From Camarhynchus parvulus (lineage: Eukaryota > Chordata > Aves > Passeriformes > Thraupidae): a stretch of DNA of 64,000 nt. Under the pieces are notes generated by a model. The model was given only the letters and a program-made list of their open reading frames with translations, did not search any database and was not told the origin of the DNA. A program made the translations under genes and the position numbers. The stretch is taken from NCBI RefSeq assembly GCF_901933205.1, contig NC_044573.1, positions 28,641,493 to 28,705,492 on the forward strand, read 5' to 3'. Below are positions 48,801 through 60,100 of the stretch, one piece after another. Numbering within the stretch: position 1 is the stretch's first letter; every line of letters starts with the position of its first letter.

Positions 48801-49278
48801 ACACAATGAAAAATGTTTGTGCTTAGTTTTATGCAGGAGACTTGTAATTATAAACAATGTGAATTTCCTTTCTTAGTCCAGCCTTTGTGTGCAGTTCTTG
48901 CTGGACCTGCAAATAGTGTGATGGGCAAGTGGTCAAGGATCTCAAAAGTCCAAGACTGAGATTTGTGCAGTGTCATAAAAGTCCTGTGTGATCTTTCATC
49001 CTCACAGATGAAATGAAAGTAAGAACATTGGGGTCTCACAGAGGTGATGTGGGATACTCAAGTACAGTTGCGACAAGGGCCACAAAAGCATCCAATAGAT
49101 CTTTTGGATAAATAGATTGGTGAACTACAGGCAACATAGTCACCATGAGTATGATCTATTTGATCTGTTTTGCAAGATCAAAGCAGAGAGCTTTCACAGC
49201 TCTAAAGAGAAGATTAGGCACACATAAGAATAGTTTTGCATCTGTAGTGGCACTAACTAGAATGAGATTTTAATGAGA
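42821..49278. other. Long unique noncoding stretch
   Basis: About 6.5 kb with no gene or repeat family recognised. Open frames reach 115 aa on the minus strand (46309-46656), overlapped by plus frames, with no domain. Two TTAGGG units occur at about 47018-47035. The stretch 45830-46180 looks like conserved noncoding DNA (see findings). Confidence 0.5.
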
Positions 49279-49512
49279 AAATCATAGATACTTCAAAATT
49301 AGAGGTACAGAAGACTATTTAGGTCATCCAATCCATGCAATGAAGGATTTCCCATGAAATCTATTCTCCAGTATCTTTATCCAGCCTGTTCCTGGGGTCT
49401 TTCTGGCTTGAGGTAGAAGGTGATCTCCAAATGAGATCATAAATAATTTTTTTCCCTGTAGCAAAATAAACTTTCCTGAGCATGTCTCAGTCAATCTATT
49501 AATTTCCAGCAA
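49279..49512 (-). mobile_element. Ancient CR1 3' end, antisense (diverged)
   Basis: The order 'aaatcatagatacttcaaaa', 'ttaggtcatccaatccatg', 'caatgaaggatttccc', 'attctccagtatctttatcc', 'agcctgttcctgg' and 'gtagcaaaataaactttcct' follows the antisense of an old CR1 3' region (tail, then 'aggtcatctagtcca...', 'cttctccagtgtcttgtccag...', 'aggaagtttttcct'). Many substitutions mark it as an old insertion. Confidence 0.6.
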
Positions 49513-51784
49513 GAGACACTGCCCTTTTATTCCCAACAATTTGAAGCAGATGGCCTCATCTGAAAGCTAGTGACCTGAAGATATGCATTTTTTTCCACTT
49601 ACAGGTCAACCACTCACCAGCGACCTTTAAGAGAAAAAAATCCAAATGCTGACAAAATTTGCCTTGCTTAAGGAAAAATGAAAATATTTCAAATGACTGG
49701 TTCAAACTATCATTCTAAAATTACCCTGCAAATCAATTAAGCACTTAACAATGGGACGGCACTCTGTGTTTCAGCCCACAAGCCATCTGCAGCCTTATGC
49801 GACGGTTAGCTCAGGCTGCAGCCAGCTCCTGGATTCCCTTTCAGTGGTCTGCCTGAGCCAACAGCAGCTTGCAAAGGAGAGTGAATGTTCCCAAAGCCAA
49901 CAGGCCAGCTACCCCCAAGCACCTTTTCTACAGCACATTAATGTCTGCATGGCCATACAATGCAAGAAGGGCTGAGTGGACAGAAACACATCAAAACCAT
50001 CTTTTCAAGTAATTTCTCAAGTCCTGCTAACTGTAGACAGGCCACAATACAGAAATTACTTTCTCTAAAATGCAAGGAAATAATTATAAAAAAAATCAAG
50101 TGCAGTTTTCCTCATTTTATTAATGCTGACAATATTTTTTTCCTTGAAATCCCTGCCTCAAACTCCTTTGTGATGTTTTACCATCTCATGCTGAATCCCT
50201 CTTCAGTGTTATTGGACTTTCACATCCCTATTTTCCTTCTGCTGTGTGTGATGTTATTGCTGAAGCACTGGGGATTTTTTTGCTTCTGATTTATTATAGG
50301 TTACTGGTGCAGATTCTCAGCTTTCTGAAAAACCCAAAAGCATGTGGCAGTCTCTCACTGCACCATTCAGTTCCAGCTGGTCTGCTTTCCAGAACAGTTT
50401 ATCCAACTGTTTGTTGGCAGATACACTACCACAGGGCATAAGAAAAGTCCTTCTCAGGAGAATGAATAAAAGATGGGTAAGAAGAAGTAGCTATAAATGC
50501 TTAGTTTTCACAATGGAAAAGTATCAAAAGTGGTCCTAATGTTTTTCAAGGTATTTATGTGGCACAAAATGCCATTCTAAGGTCTAAATACCTTAAATCT
50601 TATCCAGTCCATCATGATTTTATGCTTAGCAGAGGGGATTTATCAGCCAAGAGCTCTCACCCTAAGGCAGAATGCCTTTTTGTGGGCCTGGAGCTCAGCC
50701 TACAGAAGTGCACAGGTGGGACTTCAAGTTCTGTGCTCTTGATTCAAGGTTTGTCACAGATCATGTGGCCTCTCCCCAGAGCAAACAACTTGTTTTGGAA
50801 TAGATCTTTGACCAACTCTGATATTTTGGGGTTTCTCATTCAACCAAGCTGTTTTGTTTAGCAGTTTCATAAAGCAATTGAAGTGCTTGGTTTCTATGGT
50901 AACATTCTATGCTGTTCTGAAATCAGTTACATACTCTTGAAAGAACATTATCTTCTCACAGTTTTCTGAAGAGTAATTTTATGTGCAACTTCATATAAAG
51001 TAATATTGTTTAATCATGAAGAATATATCTTGCATGCTTTTGTGAAATTGCAAGTATTCTTCATTATCTATCAATATATCTCACTCTCACTAAATGAGGT
51101 TTTCCATATGAGCATTATTATTGTGTGTTCAAATAAGGAAGTGCTATCATCAGCAAAACCAGCAAAATCTGAATCAGAGTAAATATTAATAGCAATTTAC
51201 AACACCATAGAAAGTTAGAATATAGATCTCTATGGTCAAATCCAGGGCAGTGTTTCAATCTGAAGGTAAATACAAACTGTTTTGCAAACATTAAGCATGG
51301 TTAACAGACTTTTTCAACTCTTAATGTATTTAATTTGTCATATCTGTTGATTTCAGTATGTGATTTTGATAGATTAAAGCTTTAGGTAAGACTTGCAGAA
51401 TGTTTTCAGCAGGCTGAGTTGAATATCACTGAGAGATAAAAATCGACAGTTGTCGGCCTATGGAAAGTTGTATCATTACATATTCTTCTAAGGTCTAAAA
51501 GTACCACAAATTCCATTGATGCAATTTGTTCACTTCTAAAATATATATAAATAATATGCAACTGAAAGAGAATGTCTCTCTGAAATAAAGAACTAATTCC
51601 AGATACACTTCTCACAAAGCATAAATCCATACTAGAGTCAGTACCACAGAGCAGAACTCCAACATAAGTCACATTTCCACTGACATCGGTCGGCTAAATT
51701 TGCAGCTGAAGTAACACAAAGTACCTCCATAAGTAAGAATGTGTTTGCAAGGCTTTTGTCCACCTATGGTCTGCATAAGTGAAA
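49513..51784. other. Unique noncoding sequence
   Basis: No gene recognised. A less AT-rich portion at 49750-49975 supports a 74-aa plus frame rich in Q and S, without a domain. The stretch 51400-51800 may be a retrocopy tail (see findings). Confidence 0.45.
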
Positions 51785-51806
51785 AATAAAAGTTAAAAAA
51801 AACAAC

Positions 51807-51834
<28 letters not shown>
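51807..51834 (+). repeat. A28 homopolymer, preceded by AATAAA
   Basis: There are 28 consecutive A on the plus strand, preceded by A8 and aacaac. An AATAAA hexamer lies about 17 bases upstream of the run (51785-51790). Confidence 0.9.
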
Positions 51835-51837
<3 letters not shown>

Positions 51838-54800
51838 AAAAACAGATGCAAAAACAAATATTTCATTTTTAATTTCACACCTGCCAGAGAACTTCCCAGA
51901 AACACTTTCTCTGTTTGCTGTTATTGAACACTGAGGAGAGAAAGCTGCTGCTGCTGACCTTAGAGTCTCCAATTTACCCACTCGCTTTTGTTGCCCTTTC
52001 CCCATTACAGGGGGGGTCACTGATTTACTAACACAGTGGTTCCTCTCTCACTAGCAGGCACTTCAAATATGTTGGTTATTCATGAGTGCAGTATGCCCCT
52101 CAGTGCTAGGACTTGACCTCTTATCTGTTCTTTTTGTCCTGTGCTTGGTCCAATTTATGATCACAAAATTGCTTTGGGCCTTCTCAATCCTCCAGGCTTG
52201 TACATTTCCATCGCATGATTGCTTCCTTACATAATGGGATAGCAATCAGTAACTGATGAGTTAATATTTCCCTTTCCTAGCTAATTAGCTTCCTGATCAC
52301 AGTGCTGCCATCAGGAATGTTCAGGTGCCATAGATTATTATACCAGTCAGGGCTCTAAGCCAGGAAATATCCAGAGCTTTTAGTGCTGGTAGGTGTCACA
52401 TTTGTTGGAGGTTTTCTTTTCAGGGTGTGATAGGAATCCAAGGTTTGTGCTACGCTGAGTTGCTAGAACATCACAGTCTCTCCATACATTTTATCTTCTA
52501 ACTCTAATTTACTCACAAAATTTCTTTTGCAGGTTTGGTCAAATAGACACGACATCTGAATTGAATACATTACATTATCCTCTATCTAAGCCAGTATGAA
52601 GAATTAGGACATGATACAAATTTATATTCTGTTTTATAGAAGGGAATAAATGGAAGCTAAAGTGACTTTTGTTCAGGAATTTTGCAATCTGCATCAAATG
52701 TTCTGTGATCTTCAGCTGACAAGTATTCAGTTTTAGGCACTGTTAGTATATTACAAAATTTATACAAGAAGTGAAACAAGAAGGAATTTATAAGAAGTCC
52801 TTTCCAGTGTCTCTCATAGAAGCTGTTATAGAGAGAAGACCCGTGGTCATGTTACTGATACAAGCTTTACTATTTCATCTACCAACTCCAAACTCTCTGT
52901 TCCTGAACCTGCCCCACCCTTCATACCTATTTATGTCCATATAGTCACATTTAGGTTAAGTACAAGAAAGAAAAAGGCAAAAAGTGACATATTCCAGATG
53001 TGGACTACTCAGTGTGGATTTTTCTGAGCTAAGAATGAGTTTCTTTGACTAATGTTTGTGTGCAGGTTTTATATATCACAAACTCATGTTCTAGTGCAGC
53101 CACTTGAAAATTTGTCAAGAGTACAAGTAAGAGCTTTATCAACTGCTAATGTGTTCCTACAGGACTGGCATAGACCATATTTTCCAAATAAGTCATCAGA
53201 TATATCTATTTACCTCGAAGAATTTTGAATTTTTGCAGTCTATGATACACATTTCCCTTGATGGACCACTGACAGTAGAAGAGATGTTTTTAAAATTCAG
53301 GATAGAAACTAATCTTTGTAAAACAGTCCCTGTTGGAGCAGGGATTGTGTCAGACTGGTCATTAATATTAGGCCAAATTAATTACCTTGGTTACTGTTGC
53401 ACCTATTTATCTTTTGTGGGCTTTCACTTACAAAGGGAACCCGTCCTTAATAAAATTTATGCAATCAAAACCAATATAATTATTCTGGTTTTTATCAATG
53501 GTCCTTTTTTTTCTCTAAATGTAAGGATCCTACTTCTAAAACGTTTGTCATGACAGCTTTGATAACACTAACATTGATGGATTATCCTGAAAATCACAAT
53601 CTTTTGCCTCCAAAAGACACTGATACAAACTGTCATAGCATTAGAAGTTTTTTCCCATTAGAGCTGGTCAATATCCTTGATAACTTTCTTTGTAACTCTT
53701 GTTCAAAAAACTTGAAGTACAATAGTTTGGAAAAGTAGAAGACTGCACAAAGGAGGCAAAGCTCCGTCTTTTACTTGGGCAAATAAAATAGACATGGTAA
53801 GCAACAATGTGTATTTTAGTGGTAGTGTTTCCTATAATAAATGGTCAATCATTTAATTCATTATAAAGGATTTTATTACATACTCACAGAAAAAAGAAAA
53901 AGGCAAGAAATAAAAAAAACATCTGGAAAACCCAGCAAACCATCAATCCTGGCCTGCAAATGGCATTCATCTGCACTTCCTAATACCATGTATTTGCAAT
54001 TCCTGATGGTCCTGATGGCATAGGTTTTGTCTCTCTTTCATTCTTAAACAAGCTAAAGATACAAAAGGAAGCCAAGATAAGGGCAACAAAGACTACCTTT
54101 ATTTAGGAAGATGTTGCATTTTATTCCTTACATGCACACAGAATTAAACACCAGACAGGAATGCATTGACTTTTTGAAGGTTCAGTTTCATACAGTGAAA
54201 ACCTGTAACTAATCTAAACAATCTAAATCAAGAAAGAAATGAAATAGAGAATGACAGCTGGGAACTGTTTCACATCCTGGAAGATCCCAAAGGCACAATC
54301 AGGCAAGACAGAACAAAATCAGTAAATAGAAAAAAAATGCTGGTGATAGATAGACAGTTGCAAATAAAATATTGATGGTTTTGTAAATTAATGTATGAGA
54401 TTTTAATAACAGAAGAAAAATGATAACTAGAAATTTGAAGGTATGCATTTGAAGATGTAATTTGCATAATTAAGCATATATTAAAGAGTGTGAATTGTAT
54501 GAAATATCCAAAATTTGATTACAAGGTGAACTTAATAGCAAGAAGAAGTTGAGTGCCTCTTGCCAAATGACAGAAGTTTTTTCTGAAAACAGAATTTCAA
54601 AGTTTCAGAAACTCAGAACCCAGCTTTTCCAACAGGCAAGCGATGACAGGCAAGAGAAACTTCACTTTCACTTAACAACTGCTAAGTGCTCTTTTGTATT
54701 CATCCTTCCATTTAATTTCGGCCCAAGGCAATGCTTTAAAACCAGCTCATCTACAATGTCTTCATTACTTTCTAATGTAAATCTACAATGTAAAATATGT

Positions 54801-57107
54801 TTCAGCTGAAAAAATTGTATCCTGATTTTATAAATAGCATTCACTCTTCACTGTAGAACTGAAAACTTGAAACATCACACAAAGTAACAACTCATGTTAC
54901 TATGTATTCCTCTCACATCATTTGAAGAAAGAGAATACTTCCTTCAAATCCAGCTCTTGGTACCTGTCACAGCTACCAGAGCAGGTGCCAGTGGTTGCCA
55001 TTCTCCCTCTTTTGCAGCTTTGTGAAATTCATTTCACAGGGTGAGAGTCCAAGGCAATCCCACTTAGATTCACTATCTACCACAGTTGTACCTATAAGGT
55101 CTCACTTCACACTTTATATTTTTACAGCACAAAGCAGTGATCTCTTTCTCACTTTGGGACCACACACAATGAAGTTTTAAGCTATAGGCTGAGTTGGTCT
55201 GTATTCCTGTGTCCTGGCTGCATAGCCAGAGTAGAGATTGCAATGGGATCAGGCTACGAGCATTGGACTTTTTTGCAGAACCTCATGATTCTTCAGGACA
55301 CACATAAAATCTAAAAATGAAAACTTCAGCTCCTGCAGCAACTATTCATTATCCAGCTGCATGTGGCACATGGAATGCTGAAGCAGAGGAGCATGTATAA
55401 CATCTGTAAAATGGCACAGCAATTGAGGTTAGATTACTTCTATTTCTCAGGGCTGCTTTTGCACTCAGAAGAGAACCAGTATAAGACCTCCAAAACTGAG
55501 AGATGTCATACAGCTACTCTGTCACTGGAGGCAGTTGCAAGTAGAACTCACACCTCTGTAGCCTAAAAGTGCACTTTGTAGAATATTTTTTGCACATATT
55601 AGCATATTACTTCAATGCATAGAGGAGTTTTTGTTGTTTGGGGTTTTTTTCTGGTGTGAATTTCACATCTTTCTTTATCTCTCTTACTTAAAAAGGAAGG
55701 TGTTCATAGCACCTGGACGTCATCATTTTCTGTTGTAAGTATATTTTATGAATAGAAAATAATGGGAATTGTATTCCTAGAAACATTATTCCAATTAATG
55801 AATATAACTTGTGGTAATAGACTCTGAATTTTTTTAGTAAAAGACTCTCCATCAATTACTACTGACCTGAATCTGGATTCAATTAATTACCTTGCAGTAT
55901 TCCTGTTCCTTCTGTCCTACTGTTAAGGCCTCAGTGGTAGAAGAGTTAATTTGGGATCTCCAAAGCAGCACAGTCAAAAGAGAGGACCTGCCACAACAAA
56001 TATTCAACACACAGGTAGAGAATTGGAATGTTTCTAGCTGAAACTGGTAGTGCCTTTTTACCTTCATTCTGAAGCAGATCAAACATTGAAAAGAGAGATA
56101 TCAGCAGATTTTGTGAATGGAACAATACTTTTCCCGCTTTGGAGCTTTATTGATTTGGGGCAGAAAACTACAAGCCTTGCAGACCACTCCCTGGCTCTGC
56201 AGTTGCTCAATCATCTCATGGATGGGAGTCCCAGGGTCCCTGTTGGTGCAATATTGTCCGCAGTGCACTGTTGGGGTAGTGACTGGAACCTGCTCTTCTT
56301 CACCCCTCAGTAGTCCCACAGCAGAAGGACTCTGTCTGTTTTGTGACAGAGGCTGACTGGAAACAGGAGTTCTTCAGAATTCTTTATTCTTGGGGAAGAG
56401 CAAAAATACCACTGTAAAAATTTCTATCCCACTTCCATCTTATTTGTGAAAAAAAAAGGGATAAAACCCTTTCTCGCTTCCCACTGAAAACCCAAGACAG
56501 TGGAAGCAGCCTCTTTCGAGTGGCTAAGCCTTGTCATGCTATCACATTTCTTTGTATGCCTCTGAGTTTCTTTTTGTGCAGATATGTGAACAAAACCTTA
56601 CACAAGAAAATGTTTGTGGAAAAGAAAATAGAAAAAGAAATTGTCCCCAGCCAACTGAAAGTTGGTTTACTCTCTAATGAACTATTTACAGACAATTTTT
56701 CCACCTTGCTCTGAGCTCCAATTTTTAGGCAAAGCAGTGTGCCAAGCACTTGAAATGATATCTATCCATCCAAACATTTCTAGTGACATAAGCACTGAAG
56801 GCCATTCATGAATGAGGATGGACTAGAGGAATGAATTAATCACATCTCCATCATTAATTGCAGTGATTTCAATACAGCCAGATGGGTGCTTGGCAGTGGT
56901 GGCAGCGTCTCTGTGAAATGTCAGTTTCTCTGGCTTAATATTTTTCTAAATAGAAACTTCAGAGAAAAGTGAGTAGATATATGGAGTTTTTAAACCAGAA
57001 TGAAGTTATATGTTGAGAAAAATTTCACCAAAATCCCCTCTGTTTGCCCACTAAGATGTAAGAGAACTCTTGTTGTATTCAACTGATGGTCAGACCAATT
57101 AATTCCG
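51835..57107. other. Unique AT-rich noncoding sequence
   Basis: No gene or repeat family recognised. The 134-aa plus frame at 53149-53553 is not supported by any motif. Candidate regulatory stretches lie at 52060-52330 and 56740-56950 (see findings). Confidence 0.5.
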
Positions 57108-57135
57108 TAAATAAGTACATAAATAAATAAATAAA
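57108..57135. repeat. (AAAT)n microsatellite
   Basis: Imperfect aaat units (aaataagtacataaataaat, then aaataaaa) on the plus strand. Confidence 0.8.
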
Positions 57136-60100
57136 AGCTAAAACTAAGAGAGAGATACACAGCTTCAACTCTCTACTTCTCTTCCTCCTATAGAGTGTAG
57201 TTTTTACACTCCTGTTATTCACAGAAAACTGAAACTACAGCTTTTGTCTGAGACATACCTGTGATTAAATTTAGTTAATGTAGATACTGGCTTCCTAATC
57301 AATCCTTTGAGCCTCCTATGGGAAACTGGAAGGAAATAAATTTAACATCCACAGAAATGTTTAAATATAATTAATTTGAAATGTTATAGAGAAAATTTCT
57401 ACTCTAACTCCAGGTCCACAGACTGACTCCAGTGATACTGACAGAGATAGTACTGATTTACACTCACAGAAGCCATAAAACAGATATCAGTGAATTTACA
57501 TATTTCTCTCTGGAGCTTTAGTGTCCTCTTTTTCATTTTAATGTCAGTACTATTGTTTGGAGTTTTTTCCCCCATGTTTGTCTTTATTGAATTACGGCAT
57601 AATTTGTTCTTGGGAAAGCAGCCTCATCATTTAAAAGCTGTCTCCAGATTTCATTTGCATTTTTACTCCTTTGCTTCTGAATAAAATTTCATTCTTGAAG
57701 GTTAGCTGGAAATATAGTGACTACCATAGTCCTGAGAATACAGCAAAGCCTCACAGCAGTTCAGCTAGAGAAAACACTTCATCGTGGGACCTGGAGCCTT
57801 GTCAGCAGTAAATGGCAGCATGAGATACCAACATGGGCCATTTCAGTGCTTCAGAGAGATGTGGACTGCTAATGAATGCGCCCAGAAAGTAAATGTTTCC
57901 TGATTTTGTATGACGGAAAGGAATTGATAAAAAATTCTAATGCAGTTATTAGTCTGCTAGTACACGAGAGGAGTTAATGAGGCAGAAAGGGATACCTCAA
58001 CATAGAAGCATTTGGATATCTTTTAGTGGAAACGGTATTAGCATTGGGTACCATCTTAAAACCTGGGAAAACAGCTTTGCTGAGCCCACACCATGCAGGT
58101 AGATTCAAAACCCTGACACTGCAGTCATGTTCTTGCTGGGGAAGCACAGTGTGTTGGTGAAAGCATGGCCTGACAACATGGACCTTCCCAACATCAAACG
58201 AAGGCCCACAGTGGTGGATAAAGGGATGCAATCTTGGATGTACTATGAATCACTCAAAGTTGTTGATCTCCCAATCTACATGTGCAACACTCATTCACAT
58301 TATGCTCATTTGCAAGATGGAAAATTTGAGGCATTTCCTTTCAATTTTAACTTTTTTCCACTGTAAGCAAAACAAAGACATAAATGCAGAAGCAAACCAA
58401 TTAGACAAATATTATTGTGAGTTGAAAAATCTCTGAATTAAAATTTCATGACCATTATTCCTTGACCCAGCAGTGACATGCACAGATTTTAAATAGTTGT
58501 ACTGGATTTTTACTATGCATCTTTCAGTGGTGTTTATGAAAGGCTGATTAAATGTTCCCTTGAGATTCAGAGAGAATTCAGTGTGTTATTTTGTTTTGGC
58601 ACCAAAATCTTTCATGAGCATTGGGGTTTTAGTTGTTCTCTCATGAAAAATTTTATCTGCTTTCTTTGATTTTCATTGAAGTTGTCATCAACTTGAAAAA
58701 TTGTCATCACTTCAGAGAAATTCTATCATTCCTGAAAAGTGAAGGATATTAAACTGCCTCTCCTCAAAGTTAAAATGAGATTCTTGACTTTGTCTTTTGC
58801 AAGTTCATTAAAGTACTCTGTAGCTCTAAGCAGGAGTGTTTTTTTCAGTTCTGAATACTGACATAGAAAACTGAAATAATGGTCATTATTACAGTTATCA
58901 GTCATTTAATGCTGAACTATGCCTCGAGGATGTTTTATGCAGTATATGCAAGTGCCCCTTGCAGAACATTTAAGCCTGTGCTGAATTCTAATCAGGGTTT
59001 CTAATATCTTTTTCTATTTTTTTTTTCTCTTTAGTTGCTGCATATTCATTTCTTCCAACTTCTCCATCTTTACATGTACCTCTTCTCTTCATTAACTATT
59101 TCAGCTTATCACAATTATTTATAAAACACATCCACTGTTTCTTAGAGGGTTTGCATCTTTCTCTTATATGGACTATCCTGTGTTCCCTGCATGTGTCTCT
59201 TCTTTTCTTTGTAATCACAGAAATGAGAAGGGAAGCACACTGAGTGAAGAGCTCCATGGCCTGAGGCTGAGGGTGGGATTGAACTTTATGACACCCTTCC
59301 CAGACTGGTTTCTGGAGGCATCAGAGGTGGGTGTTGTACAGAGTGAGTGTTGCATCTGCCATGCTGGAGTTGTGCATAGAGCAGGCCACAGATTTCTCAG
59401 TGCACACAGATTTCATTGCACACAGATTGCCCTGTCTCTGGGACTTCCAGAGTCCTGGGAACTTCCTCATCATCACAAACCAAAAGTTTGGCCCACGTGC
59501 TCCACTGTCCCAGCTCCTCACCCTGACTGCCTGCATACTTCAGCCACACTTTAGATGCTGCATTCTCAATTGGCCATGCTCACCAGGCCATGGATAAGGA
59601 TATGCTCATACAGCTCCTACTAGTAAAAAAGGCCCCACCTAGTTTGATATTTTCTTCAAAACACACATCTCCCAAAATTAGAGGAATATATCACACTTGT
59701 ATCTTGATAATGTAAGGTTTGCTTTTTTTTATGGGAGGATAGCATTGGAGTCTCATCCATTCTAATTTTAAAAAATGGATCCCTGAGGCATGTTACTATT
59801 ATGGTTTTTAAATTCATTATTTTTAAGACTATCTTATGATTTTCAAGGGCATAACTCATCATTCTAGGATGCCTGGAATTAACAATACCAAGTGACAGTA
59901 AAAACAAGGCTCCATCATAGCATAAACCCTTAGGCAACACTGTAGCAATAAAACAAACACTATCTTACTGCTAAGAAGCTATTTCTAGGTCCCTCTGGGT
60001 GTCAGCAGGACTTAAGCAGAGCATAAAAAGAAGTGAATTTCACAATGCATCCAAGTGTTTGTGAAAAAACAGCACAGCTTCTGAAGAATTAATTCTACTC

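Noticed and set aside
53149..53553. 134-aa plus-strand open frame as a gene
   Set aside because: AT-driven composition rich in I, F and L; no recognisable family and no splice context.
58127..58366. Frame beginning MFLLGKHSVLVKAWPDNMDLP as a transposase or host-gene fragment
   Set aside because: No DDE, hAT or other transposase signature could be identified, and no inverted termini were seen.
59168..59554. 128-aa plus-strand open frame with H- and C-rich segments
   Set aside because: The Cys and His spacing does not fit a zinc finger, and an antisense frame covers the same bases.
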